From positions 33,422-97,421 of the forward strand of contig NZ_JAJUWS010000025.1 of assembly GCF_021390475.1 (NCBI RefSeq): 64,000 nucleotides of DNA, in the 5' to 3' direction. Each line of letters begins with the position of its first letter. The stretch's first letter is position 1. Source of the DNA: Streptomyces sp. ST2-7A (lineage in GTDB: Bacteria > Actinomycetota > Actinomycetes > Streptomycetales > Streptomycetaceae). Both the position numbers and the translations under genes were made by a program. Of this stretch, positions 50,341 to 58,445 are shown one piece after another. Below the pieces are notes generated by a model. It had not been told where the DNA came from and made no database searches. It saw nothing but the letters and a program-made list of their open reading frames with translations.

Positions 50341-51219
50341 GCTACTCGCCCCCGGACGATAACGGTTCGCGGCGGTACCCTCGCGGCCGCCCTCGCCGTC
50401 GTCTCCTTCTCGCTGAGCTTCCCGGCGACGGTGTGGGCGCTGGACGGATTCGGTCCCTGGACGGTGACCGGCGTGCGGGGGCTCCTCGCCGGTCTCCTCG
50501 CGGCGGCCTGCCTGATCGCCGCCCGCACACCCCTGCCGGAGCGTCGGCACGTGCCGGACCTGCTGACGGTCGCCGTCGGCTGCGTGATCGGTTTCCCGCT
50601 GTTCACCGCACTGGCCCTGCCGACCTCCGGAACCGGGCACTCCGCCGTGGTCATCGGCGTCCTGCCCCTGGCCACCGCGATCATTTCCTCGGCCCTGACC
50701 GGCGGCCGCCCCTCGCGCACCTTCTGGGTGGCCGCCGGGGTCGGGGCCGCCACGGTCGTGGCCTTCACCCTGAGCCGGGGACACGGCCTGCCGACCATCG
50801 GTGACGGGTACCTCTTCGCGGCGGTGCTGTCGGCCGCCGCCGGGTACGCCCGGGGCGGCCGGCTCGCCTCGTACCTGCCCGGTTGGCAGGTCATCGCCTG
50901 GGGTGTGGTCGCCGCCCTCCCGGTCTCCGCCGTGCTGACGGCCGGAGCCCTCGTGGTCGAACCCGCGCGGCCCGGGCCCGCCGCGATCCTCGGCCTGCTC
51001 TACCTCGCCGCGGTGTCGCAGTTCGGCGGCTTCGTCCTGTGGTACCGGGGAATGGCCCTGATCGGCGTGCCCCGGGCGAGCCAGCTCCAACTCGCCCAGC
51101 CCCTGCTCACCCTGGTCTGGGCGGTTCTGCTGATGGGGGAACGGCTTCCCGTCCTCGCCCCCGTCACGGCGGTGATCGTCCTCGTCTGCGTCGTGGTCAC
51201 CCAACGCTCCCGCGTCTGA
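50323..51219 (+). CDS. EamA/DMT-family exporter
   Basis: This 298-residue inner-membrane transporter has ten hydrophobic helices in two EamA repeats (SFSLSFPATVWALDGFGPWT in the first, GLLYLAAVSQFGGFVLWYRG and LAQPLLTLVWAVLLMGERLP in the second). DMT proteins export amino acids, nucleotides or other metabolites. No ribosome site precedes the ATG at 50323, so it may be leaderless. Divergence from a PLP-type MocR regulator suggests an amine or vitamin B6-like effector or substrate, which is inference. Confidence 0.9.
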   Translation: MKIHDSATRPRTITVRGGTLAAALAVVSFSLSFPATVWALDGFGPWTVTGVRGLLAGLLAAACLIAARTPLPERRHVPDLLTVAVGCVIGFPLFTALALPTSGTGHSAVVIGVLPLATAIISSALTGGRPSRTFWVAAGVGAATVVAFTLSRGHGLPTIGDGYLFAAVLSAAAGYARGGRLASYLPGWQVIAWGVVAALPVSAVLTAGALVVEPARPGPAAILGLLYLAAVSQFGGFVLWYRGMALIGVPRASQLQLAQPLLTLVWAVLLMGERLPVLAPVTAVIVLVCVVVTQRSRV

Positions 51220-51306
51220 CCGGTGGGAAGCCCCGGGGACTCGACAGACACGCCCGGCCCGGGGTCCCGATACCCGACGGGTCCTCCCGCCACCCCGCTC
51301 GGCGAT

Positions 51307-51654
51307 TCACTCCTCGCCGGAGCGACGGGGGCGGGTGTCCCGGTGGCTGGTGTCACACCACGGGAGGCGGGCGCTGCGCCCGCACACGCAGATGGCGACC
51401 GTCATCCGGTCGGAGGTCTCCACCCGTCCGTCGGGCAGTTCCACGGTCACCGGTCCCTCCACCAGGAGGGGTTCACCGGGCAGCATCCGCACCCGGCACC
51501 CGCTTCCGCCCGCCGGTGGGATCGAGGACGTCGGGGAGGGCGCCGGTGGACCCGGCGAATCGGGGCCCGTGCCATCCGGGGACCCCGTGGTGTCCGGGGC
51601 CTCGCCGCACGCACCGCCCCCGTGGTCCCCCGCCGGATCACGCCAGGTCGGCAC
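51307..51654 (-). CDS. CDGSH iron-sulfur domain protein
   Basis: This 115-residue protein has a C-terminal CDGSH-type motif, CVCGRSARLPWCDTSH, giving the usual three-Cys-one-His [2Fe-2S] ligands. The family Gly of CDGSH is replaced by Thr. The preceding ~30 residues (GPVTVELPDGRVETSDRMTV) form the beta strand that normally flanks it. The first ~50 residues are low-complexity. Its GTG lies inside the 3' end of the methyltransferase gene (17-bp overlap), indicating translational coupling. CDGSH proteins are small electron carriers and could serve the di-iron enzyme at 47486. Confidence 0.88.
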   Translation of the reverse strand: MPTWRDPAGDHGGGACGEAPDTTGSPDGTGPDSPGPPAPSPTSSIPPAGGSGCRVRMLPGEPLLVEGPVTVELPDGRVETSDRMTVAICVCGRSARLPWCDTSHRDTRPRRSGEE

Positions 51655-52294
51655 GGATCACCACCAGTTCCTCCGTGCGCCGGCCGGGATGGATCAGCCC
51701 GGCGCCCTCCAACCACTCGGCCCGCCGACGCATCACCGGCCCGAAGGGCAGCACCATGCCCGCCACGACCTCGGCCCGCATCCCGTGTCGGCGCAGCATC
51801 CGCAGCGTGCGGCCCGGCCCGCACACCTTGGAGTGGACCATCAGCAGGGACCCCCGGTGCCGCAGCAGCGACGGGGTCAGGGCGCAGACGCGATCCACCA
51901 GCGCCCTTCCGTCCGGCCCGGCCTCCCAGGCGACCCGCGCCCCCCGGCGCGGCGGAACGGCATCGGGGCCGGGCACGTACGGGGGATTGGCCAGCACGAC
52001 GTCGAACCGTCGGCCGTCCCGTCCCGCCCGGCCCATCTCGCCGCGGCTCACCCGGACCGGGAGTCCGCTCAACCAGGCGTTGCAGCGGGCCGTGAGCACG
52101 GCCCGCCCGGACACGTCGAACGCCCGGGCCTCCCGGGCACCCAGTCGCAACGCCTCCATCGCCAGGACCCCCGTCCCGGTGCACAGGTCCACGACCCGGG
52201 CCCCGGCCGCCAGACCGGAATCCGCCAACGCCTCGCGCAGCAACCAGGTGTCCTGTTGGGGCGCGTACACCCCCGGGGCTCTCAGCAACGGCAT
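51638..52294 (-). CDS. HemK2/MTQ2-like methyltransferase
   Basis: This 218-residue SAM-dependent methyltransferase has motif I VVDLCTGTGVLAMEALRLGA and the catalytic NPPY in VVLANPPYVPG, as in glutamine or adenine N-methyltransferases. It starts MPLLRAPGVYAPQQDTWLLR, matching the P-x-VY-x-PQ-DTxLL pattern of HemK2 proteins. The ATG at 52294 has no strong ribosome site. It overlaps the downstream CDGSH gene. Besides modifying a protein glutamine, it could modify a small molecule. Confidence 0.9.
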   Translation of the reverse strand: MPLLRAPGVYAPQQDTWLLREALADSGLAAGARVVDLCTGTGVLAMEALRLGAREARAFDVSGRAVLTARCNAWLSGLPVRVSRGEMGRAGRDGRRFDVVLANPPYVPGPDAVPPRRGARVAWEAGPDGRALVDRVCALTPSLLRHRGSLLMVHSKVCGPGRTLRMLRRHGMRAEVVAGMVLPFGPVMRRRAEWLEGAGLIHPGRRTEELVVIRADLA

Positions 52295-52552
52295 GGGAAG
52301 CGGGTCACCGATCCCGGCCGGCCCAAACCCGGGACGCCCCCGGGTTCCGTCGGCACGCACCGGGAGATCGCCCCGAGAGCGCCGTGAAACGGGCCAACAC
52401 GAGTGAAGCGGGAGGTGACGGGTACTCGCAGACAATCGGGAGGAGGAGGGGCGAACGCCGACGGTGTGGCCCCGTCCGGTCCCCCGGAGCGTTCCCGGCC
52501 CCCCGATGCCGGTGACCCACCGGGCATCGACCACGACGCGGAGGAGAGACCC

Positions 52553-53746
52553 ATGAAGGCGACCGTCTGGCACGGAAAGCGGGACGTGCGGGTGGAGGAC
52601 GTCCCGGACCCCCGGGTGGAGGAACCCACCGACGCCGTCATCCGCGTCACCTCCAGCGGTCTGTGCGGTTCCGATCTGCACCTGTACGAGGTGATGGCCC
52701 CGTTCATGACGTCCGGTGACATCCTCGGCCACGAACCGATGGGCGTGGTGGAGGAAGTGGGTTCCGAGGTGGGCGGACTCGCCCCCGGCGACCGCGTGGT
52801 GGTGCCCTTCCAGATCTCCTGTGGTCGGTGCTTCATGTGCGAACGCGGTCTCCAGACCCAGTGCGAGACCACCCAGGTCCGTGAACAGGGCACCGGGGCG
52901 GCGCTGTTCGGGTACACCAAGCTCTACGGCGCGGTACCGGGGGGGCAGGCCGAGTACCTGCGGGTGCCGCGGGCGGACTACGGGCCGATCAAGGTACCCG
53001 ACGGGGTGCCGGACGACCGCTACCTGTACCTCTCGGACGTGCTTCCCACCGCCTGGCAGGCCGTGGAGTACGCGGACCTGCCGACCGGCGGCACGCTCGC
53101 CGTCCTGGGGCTGGGCCCGATCGGCGACATGGCCTGCCGCATCGCCCTGCACCGGGGGGCGGGGAAGGTGATCGGCATCGAGCCCGTCCCCGAGCGACGG
53201 GAGCGGGCGAGGGCGCGCGGGGTGGAGACCCTCGACCCCACCGACCTCGACGACACCGAGGAGATCATCGCCGAGGTCCGCGACCGCACCGGCGGACGGG
53301 GCCCGGACTCCGTCATCGACGCGGTCGGGATGGAGGCGCACGGCAGCCCGGTGGGGAAGCTGGCGCAGACCGCCGGCGGCCTGCTGCCCGGCAAGTTGGC
53401 CGAGAAGGTGTTCACCACCGCCGGCGTCGACCGCCTGGCCGCCCTGCACCTGGCCATCGGCCTGGTGCGGCGCGGGGGCACCATCTCCCTCAGCGGCGTC
53501 TACGGCGGCGAGGCGGACCCGATGCCGATGATGACCCTCTTCGACAAGCAGGTCACGTTGCGCATGGGCCAGGCCAACGTCCGCCGTTGGACGCCGGAGA
53601 TCCTGCCGCTCCTGGAGGGCTCCGAGGACCCCCTGGGCGTGGACGGGTTCGCCACCCACCACCTGCCGCTGGCCGATGCCCCGCACGCCTACGAGATGTT
53701 CCAGCGCAAGGAGGACGGCGCCGTGAAGATCGTCTTCCGGCCCTGA
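52553..53746 (+). CDS. Zinc-dependent alcohol dehydrogenase, formaldehyde-dehydrogenase-like
   Basis: This 397-residue medium-chain dehydrogenase has a catalytic-zinc site in SSGLCGSDLHLYE and GHEPMGVVEEVG. The structural zinc site has all four cysteines (CGRCFMCERGLQTQC). The NAD fold has LAVLGLGPIGDMACRIA. The central insertion (GAALFGYTKLYGAVPGGQAE) places it among the glutathione-independent formaldehyde dehydrogenase-like proteins. The ATG follows GAGGAG. An epimerase-like gene follows 114 bp downstream on the same strand. Confidence 0.94.
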   Translation: MKATVWHGKRDVRVEDVPDPRVEEPTDAVIRVTSSGLCGSDLHLYEVMAPFMTSGDILGHEPMGVVEEVGSEVGGLAPGDRVVVPFQISCGRCFMCERGLQTQCETTQVREQGTGAALFGYTKLYGAVPGGQAEYLRVPRADYGPIKVPDGVPDDRYLYLSDVLPTAWQAVEYADLPTGGTLAVLGLGPIGDMACRIALHRGAGKVIGIEPVPERRERARARGVETLDPTDLDDTEEIIAEVRDRTGGRGPDSVIDAVGMEAHGSPVGKLAQTAGGLLPGKLAEKVFTTAGVDRLAALHLAIGLVRRGGTISLSGVYGGEADPMPMMTLFDKQVTLRMGQANVRRWTPEILPLLEGSEDPLGVDGFATHHLPLADAPHAYEMFQRKEDGAVKIVFRP

Positions 53747-53859
53747 ACCACCGGTCGGCCCCGATCCTCGGCGATCCGCCCCGACGCGCCCGTCCCCCGG
53801 CCCCGGAGCCGTTCGCCGCCAGGATCCCCACCCCACTCCCGGACGAAGGGGAGCATCCC

Positions 53860-54978
53860 GTGAACGCGTCACCCACCACCGACCCCGGCGAGGGGCTGCG
53901 GGTCGCCGTCATCGGCGCCACCGGCAACATCGGGACCAGCCTGTTGCGTGCCCTGGCCGCCGACCCCGCGGTCGCCGCCGTACGCGGCCTGGCCCGCCGC
54001 ACCCCCGACCGGGCCCCCGACAAGACGTCCTGGTGGCCCGTCGATCTGGGTGATCCCCGTCCCACCACCGGGCGTGCGCTGGAGGAGGCGCTGCGCGGGA
54101 TGGACGCGGTCGTCCACCTCGGTTGGCTCATGCAGCCCGCCCGTGATCCCCTGATCACCTGGCGCACCAACGTGTTGGGCACCGAGCGGGTGCTGCGCGC
54201 CGTCGCCCGGGTGGGGGTGCCGGCGGTGCTGTGCGCCTCCTCCGTGGCGGCCTACACCTCCGGCCCGCCGCCCTCACGCCGGCGGGAACGCCCCGTGGTC
54301 CGCGAGGACGCCGCCACCCACGGACGCCCCACCGCCGCCTACAGCCGGGAGAAGGCGTACCAGGAGCGGCTGCTGGACGTCTTCGAGCGGGACCACCCGG
54401 AGGTGCGGGTGGTGCGGATGCGTCCGGCGTTCCTGCTCAAGCGGGAGTCCGCCTCCCAACAGCGCCGCCTCTTCCTCGGGCCGTTCGTCCCCGGCGGGCT
54501 GTTCCGCCCCGGCCTGCTGCCCCTGCTGCCGAACATCCCCGGGCTGCGCGTGCAGGTGCTGCACACCGACGACGCGGCCGAGGCCTGGCGACTGGCGCTG
54601 CACCGACCGGTGCGCGGCGCGTTCAACCTGGCCGCCGAACCGGTGCTGGACACCGACGCCCTGGCGAACCTGCTGGACACCACCCCGAGGACCGTGCCGC
54701 TCGCGGTCGCCCGCGCCGCGGTGACGGCGGCCTGGAGCGCACGCCTCACGCCCGCCTCGCCGGCCCTCTTCGACACGATGGTGCGGCTCCCGGTGATGGA
54801 CTGCTCGCGGGCCCGTGACGCACTGGGCTGGACTCCGCGCCACGACGCGCGGGAGACGGTGGCGGCCCTGCTGGGCGGCCTGCGGGACGCCGCCGGCGGC
54901 CCCACCGCGCCGCTGCGCGCCCGACTGCCGGGCGGGCGGCTCGAGGAGGTGGTCAAGGGCCCCGGCCGCGTTCCCTGA
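53860..54978 (+). CDS. NAD-dependent epimerase/dehydratase family protein
   Basis: This 372-residue extended short-chain dehydrogenase has VAVIGATGNIGTSLLRALAA at the N-terminus, GMDAVVHLGWLMQP, the catalytic Tyr-x3-Lys in AYSREKAYQERLL and CASSVAAYTSG carrying the upstream Ser. The C-terminal part (NLAAEPVLDTDALANLLDT) fits atypical SDR members acting on sugar nucleotides or steroid/lipid substrates. The GTG at 53860 follows GAAGGGGAG. It shares a strong terminator with the convergent GH15 gene. Confidence 0.92.
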   Translation: MNASPTTDPGEGLRVAVIGATGNIGTSLLRALAADPAVAAVRGLARRTPDRAPDKTSWWPVDLGDPRPTTGRALEEALRGMDAVVHLGWLMQPARDPLITWRTNVLGTERVLRAVARVGVPAVLCASSVAAYTSGPPPSRRRERPVVREDAATHGRPTAAYSREKAYQERLLDVFERDHPEVRVVRMRPAFLLKRESASQQRRLFLGPFVPGGLFRPGLLPLLPNIPGLRVQVLHTDDAAEAWRLALHRPVRGAFNLAAEPVLDTDALANLLDTTPRTVPLAVARAAVTAAWSARLTPASPALFDTMVRLPVMDCSRARDALGWTPRHDARETVAALLGGLRDAAGGPTAPLRARLPGGRLEEVVKGPGRVP

Positions 54979-55010
54979 CCCACCGCGACCCGGGCCCGTC
55001 GGGACCGCGC

Positions 55011-55055
55011 GAATCGGCCGCCGCACCTCGTCCCACGAGGCGCGGCGGCCGATTC
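55011..55055. terminator. Strong bidirectional terminator
   Basis: Fourteen-bp perfect arms, GAATCGGCCGCCGC and GCGGCGGCCGATTC, contain an inner CCTCG/CGAGG stem. It lies midway between convergent stop codons. Confidence 0.88.
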
Positions 55056-55078
55056 CGTTCACGGTCGGGCGGGTCGGC

Positions 55079-57106
55079 TCAGGACGCCGACCCGGCTCCT
55101 CCTTCCGCGGACGTCCTCCCGGAGGTCTCCCGCTTCTCCCGCTCCAGTCGCTCCTCCCCGCGCCGCTCCGCCCAGGAGTGCAGCGCCTCCCGGTGCTCGG
55201 CGGCCTCCAGGTTCATCGCCGCCTCGATCAGCGCCAGATGGGTGAAGGCCTGCGGGTAGTTCCCCAGGAAGGTGCCGTCACCCGCCATCTGCTCCGAGTA
55301 CAGCCCGAAGGAACCGGTTCGCGCGCACAGCGCGTCGAAGCGCCGTCGGGCCTCCTCGATGCGCCCGGCGGGCACCAGGGCGGAGACCATGTCGAAGGAA
55401 CACATCAGGAAGGCACCCTCGGGCTCCTCGAACCCGTCCTCGGTCACCTTGTGGTCGTAGCGGTGCACCAGGTGGTCCCCGTCCCCCAGTTCCTCGGCGA
55501 TCCGGTCGATGGTGGACACCATCCGCGGGTCGTCACCGTCGATGAAGCCCTGGAGGGACAGGTGCAGCAGCGCGGCGTCCATGCCCCGCTCGCCGTACGC
55601 CTGCACGAAGGCGCCGACCTCCTCGTTCCAACCGTGTTCCAGCAGGTCGGCCCGGACGGCGTCCCGTTCGCTCCGCCAGCGGTCCACCGGCACCCCGGTC
55701 TCCCCGCACAGCTCGGCCAACCGCACCCCCCGGTCCAGTGCCACCCAGGAGTACAGCCGCGAGTATGTCCAGTGGCGCGGTTCGCCGCGTGCCTCCCACA
55801 GGCCGTGGTCCGGCTCTCGCCAGATCCCGGCGAGGATGTCGGTCAGCCGCCACAGCTCCGCCAGGTCCCGGTCGGTCAGCCGACCCGTGACCTGCTGGAA
55901 CGAGTACGCGGCGTCGAGGAGGTGTCCGTAGGAGTCCATCTGGTGCTGTTCGTACGCCTCGTTGCCCACACGTACCGGCCCGGAACGGGCGTAGCCCTCC
56001 AGGTGGTCCAGTTCGCTCTCCTCGATACGGGTGGTGCCGTCCAGCTTCAGCATCGGCTCCATCCGCTCGCTGCGGTCCACGCACCCGTTGAGGGCGAAGC
56101 GCAGGTAGCGCTCGGCTTCCTCCTCGTGGCCCAGACGCAGCAGGACCAGGACCACCAGGGCGGCGTCCCGGTGCCAGACGTAGCGGTAGTCCCAGTTCCG
56201 GGTACCACCGATCCACTCGGGCAGCGAGGTGGTGGGGGCGGCGAGCAGGCCGCCGGTCTCGTCGGAGAGCAGGCCGCGCAGTACGACCCCGCCCCGGCGC
56301 ACCAGGTCGGCGGCCGGGCCGTCGTAGGAGGTGCGGTCGGACCAGCTCTGCCAGGCGGCGGCGGTCTCCTCGGCCATCCGTCCGCCGTCCGCCGTCCGCC
56401 CGGGACCCGTCAACGGTTCACCCCGGTAGCCGAGGAGGAAGGTGGTGCTCTCGCCCTCCTCCAGGTCCACCGCGGCCCGCGCGATCCCGTCCCCGTCCAC
56501 CGTGTGCGGGGTGTCCCCACCGAGCCACAGCCCCTCGGTTCCGGTGTCGAGCGCGCAGCGCAGCACGTTCTCGTACGCCTCCCACCGGGCGGCGTGGCGC
56601 CCGTAATCCGGGCGGGCCTCCACCCGGGAGAGGACCCTCACCCGTCCCGAGACGCAGCGCACCTCCCGCACCAGGACACCGACGGCGGAGAAGCCGGCGG
56701 GGCCGCCGGCGGTCCCCTCCTTCCCGGCGACGGGGGCGTCGCTGTCCGGGGAGTCGGGGTGGACGGCCAGCAGGTCGCGGACCACGGCCTCGCCTTCGGG
56801 ACCGTGCCGGCGGCTCTCCAGCACCAGGGTGTCGCCGAGGTAGCGCCGCACCGGCGGTTCGGCTCCCTCCACGGTCAGTTCCCACGCGCCGCCCCGCTTC
56901 CGGTCCAGGATCCGGGCGAAGACGGAGGGCCCGTCGAAGCGAGGGGAGCAGAGCCATTCGATCGCCCCGTCGGGGCCGACCAGGGCGGCGGTGTGGCAGT
57001 CGGAGAGGAAGGCGTGGGAGTCGATCGGGGGGTATCCGCCGTGCTCCCCGCCCGCCGGGTGGGGGGTCGTGGCCGGGGTTGCCCGGGGGGCTCGGTTCCC
57101 GCTCAC
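55079..57106 (-). CDS. Glycoside hydrolase family 15 protein
   Basis: This 675-residue cytoplasmic enzyme has a beta-sandwich N-domain (PPIDSHAFLSDCHTAALVGP, GAIEWLCSPRFDGPSVFARI) and an (alpha/alpha)6 catalytic barrel starting near residue 280 (TSLPEWIGGTRNWDYRYVWH). GH15-type motifs include RNWDYRYVWHRDA and EAYEQHQMDSYGHLLDA. The second catalytic Glu should lie in EEPEGAFLMCSFDMVSAL. Bacterial members are glucoamylases or trehalases. Without a signal peptide, intracellular trehalose or maltodextrin turnover is likely. Its GTG overlaps the stop of the upstream LLM gene (GTGA), so the two are coupled. Confidence 0.93.
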   Translation of the reverse strand: MSGNRAPRATPATTPHPAGGEHGGYPPIDSHAFLSDCHTAALVGPDGAIEWLCSPRFDGPSVFARILDRKRGGAWELTVEGAEPPVRRYLGDTLVLESRRHGPEGEAVVRDLLAVHPDSPDSDAPVAGKEGTAGGPAGFSAVGVLVREVRCVSGRVRVLSRVEARPDYGRHAARWEAYENVLRCALDTGTEGLWLGGDTPHTVDGDGIARAAVDLEEGESTTFLLGYRGEPLTGPGRTADGGRMAEETAAAWQSWSDRTSYDGPAADLVRRGGVVLRGLLSDETGGLLAAPTTSLPEWIGGTRNWDYRYVWHRDAALVVLVLLRLGHEEEAERYLRFALNGCVDRSERMEPMLKLDGTTRIEESELDHLEGYARSGPVRVGNEAYEQHQMDSYGHLLDAAYSFQQVTGRLTDRDLAELWRLTDILAGIWREPDHGLWEARGEPRHWTYSRLYSWVALDRGVRLAELCGETGVPVDRWRSERDAVRADLLEHGWNEEVGAFVQAYGERGMDAALLHLSLQGFIDGDDPRMVSTIDRIAEELGDGDHLVHRYDHKVTEDGFEEPEGAFLMCSFDMVSALVPAGRIEEARRRFDALCARTGSFGLYSEQMAGDGTFLGNYPQAFTHLALIEAAMNLEAAEHREALHSWAERRGEERLEREKRETSGRTSAEGGAGSAS

Positions 57107-58071
57107 CCGGTCACCTCCGGCAGCACCCGCTCACCGAAGGTCTCCACGAAACGCACCTGGTCCGGCCCCACCTGGTGCAGCATCACCCGGTCGAAGCCCT
57201 CGGCGGCCCTCACCAGCCACGCGGCGTGCTCGCCGGGGTCGTGGGAGGTGTGGACGTACTCCGCCACCTGCTCGGGGGTGACGAACCGGGCCGCCTGCTC
57301 GAAGTGTTCCGGTTGGGCGATCTCCCAGGCCACGTCGCTGCCCAGGATCGTCTCCCGCCACTGGTCGTGGGCCACCGCCAGGGCCCGTTCGGGGTCGGGG
57401 TCCCAGGACAGGTGCACCTGGAGCACGGCGGGGCCGCGTCCGCCGGCCTCCCGATAGGCGGAGAGCGTCTCGCGTTGGGCGTGGCCGGGCTGGTTGATGG
57501 TGATCAGCCCGTCGGCCCAGCGGGCGGAGCGGCCGGCGGTGGCCGGGGTCACCGCGGCGGTGTACATCTCGGGAACGGGATCGGGACGGGTCCACAGGCG
57601 GGCCTCGCGCACGGGCCAGGGGCCGTCCTCCGCGTGCACGGTCTCACCGGCGAACAGGGCGCGCATCACCTCGACGGAGAACTCCAGGCGACTGTTGCGC
57701 TCCTCCTTGGGCGGCCAGGGGTCGCCGGTGACCCGTTCGTTGAGGGCCTCGCCGGAGCCGAGGGCGGCCCAGTGCCGGCCGGGGAACATCTCGCCGAGGG
57801 TGCCCATCGCCTGGGCCAGTACCACCGGGTGGTACCGGGTGCCGGGACTGGTCACCACGCCCATGGGCAGGTCGGTGGCCTGCAGGGCGGCGCCCAGCCA
57901 GGTCCAGGCGTGGCCGGAGTGGCCCTGCCGGGTGTTCCACGGGGCCAGGTGGTCGGAGCACATGCCGGCGCCGAAGCCGGCCCGTTCGGCGGCGCGGAGG
58001 GCGTCGAGCAGCGCGCCGGGGGTGAACTGTTCGTGGGAGGCGTGGAATCCGTAGACCGTCACGGCGTCCAC
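57103..58071 (-). CDS. LLM-class (F420-type) oxidoreductase, TIGR03885-like
   Basis: This 322-residue TIM-barrel protein is of the luciferase-like superfamily. Its start (VTVYGFHASHEQFTPGALLD), the GMCSDHLAPWNTRQGHSG block, LGSGEALNERVTG and GFDRVMLHQVGPDQ match the actinobacterial F420-dependent G6PD-like subgroup TIGR03885, often found beside GH15 genes. The start is GTG with a G-rich site. The four-base overlap with the GH15 gene supports a functional link between F420 redox chemistry and glucan or trehalose metabolism. Confidence 0.9.
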   Translation of the reverse strand: MDAVTVYGFHASHEQFTPGALLDALRAAERAGFGAGMCSDHLAPWNTRQGHSGHAWTWLGAALQATDLPMGVVTSPGTRYHPVVLAQAMGTLGEMFPGRHWAALGSGEALNERVTGDPWPPKEERNSRLEFSVEVMRALFAGETVHAEDGPWPVREARLWTRPDPVPEMYTAAVTPATAGRSARWADGLITINQPGHAQRETLSAYREAGGRGPAVLQVHLSWDPDPERALAVAHDQWRETILGSDVAWEIAQPEHFEQAARFVTPEQVAEYVHTSHDPGEHAAWLVRAAEGFDRVMLHQVGPDQVRFVETFGERVLPEVTG

Positions 58072-58445
58072 GTCCCCCGGGAGGCGGTGGGGGCCGGTTC
58101 CCGGGCCCCGCGGGGGCGGGGCGGCGCGGGGGCGGGGGTCGGCCGGTGGGCGTGTTTCGAGGAGTTCGATGCCTGGTCAACCATGCTCCTCGGGTAACCG
58201 GGAACGTCTCCGGACAAACCCGGTCCGCGGACGGTGTGACGGCCGTCCGCCCGGGGGATCCCGGGGGAAAGCGATCGATCCCGATTATTGACCGGACATC
58301 AACAAAACCCCGAGGATGACATGGGAGCGCTCCCATGGTGATTCGACCCCGAATCCCCGTCGGGTCGGGCCCCGGGGTGGGTCCGTTGTCGCCCCGGAAC
58401 CCGGCCGGTACCCCCCCACCGACCGTCCTCCGGAAGGACCGAGCC
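58072..58445. other. Divergent intergenic region upstream of the cellulase
   Basis: No gene is visible. TTGACC at 58288-58293 is a plausible cellulase -35. The CelR/CebR operator lies at 58321-58336, downstream of the expected -10 and near the transcription start. Confidence 0.6.
58321..58336 (+). promoter_or_regulatory. CelR/CebR operator
   Basis: ATGGGAGCGCTCCCAT is a perfect 16-bp palindrome. Its 14-bp core is identical to the binding site known for the LacI-family cellulase repressors CelR (Thermobifida) and CebR (Streptomyces). They leave DNA when cellobiose or related cello-oligosaccharides are present. It lies 110 bp upstream of the GH9 start. Confidence 0.93.
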
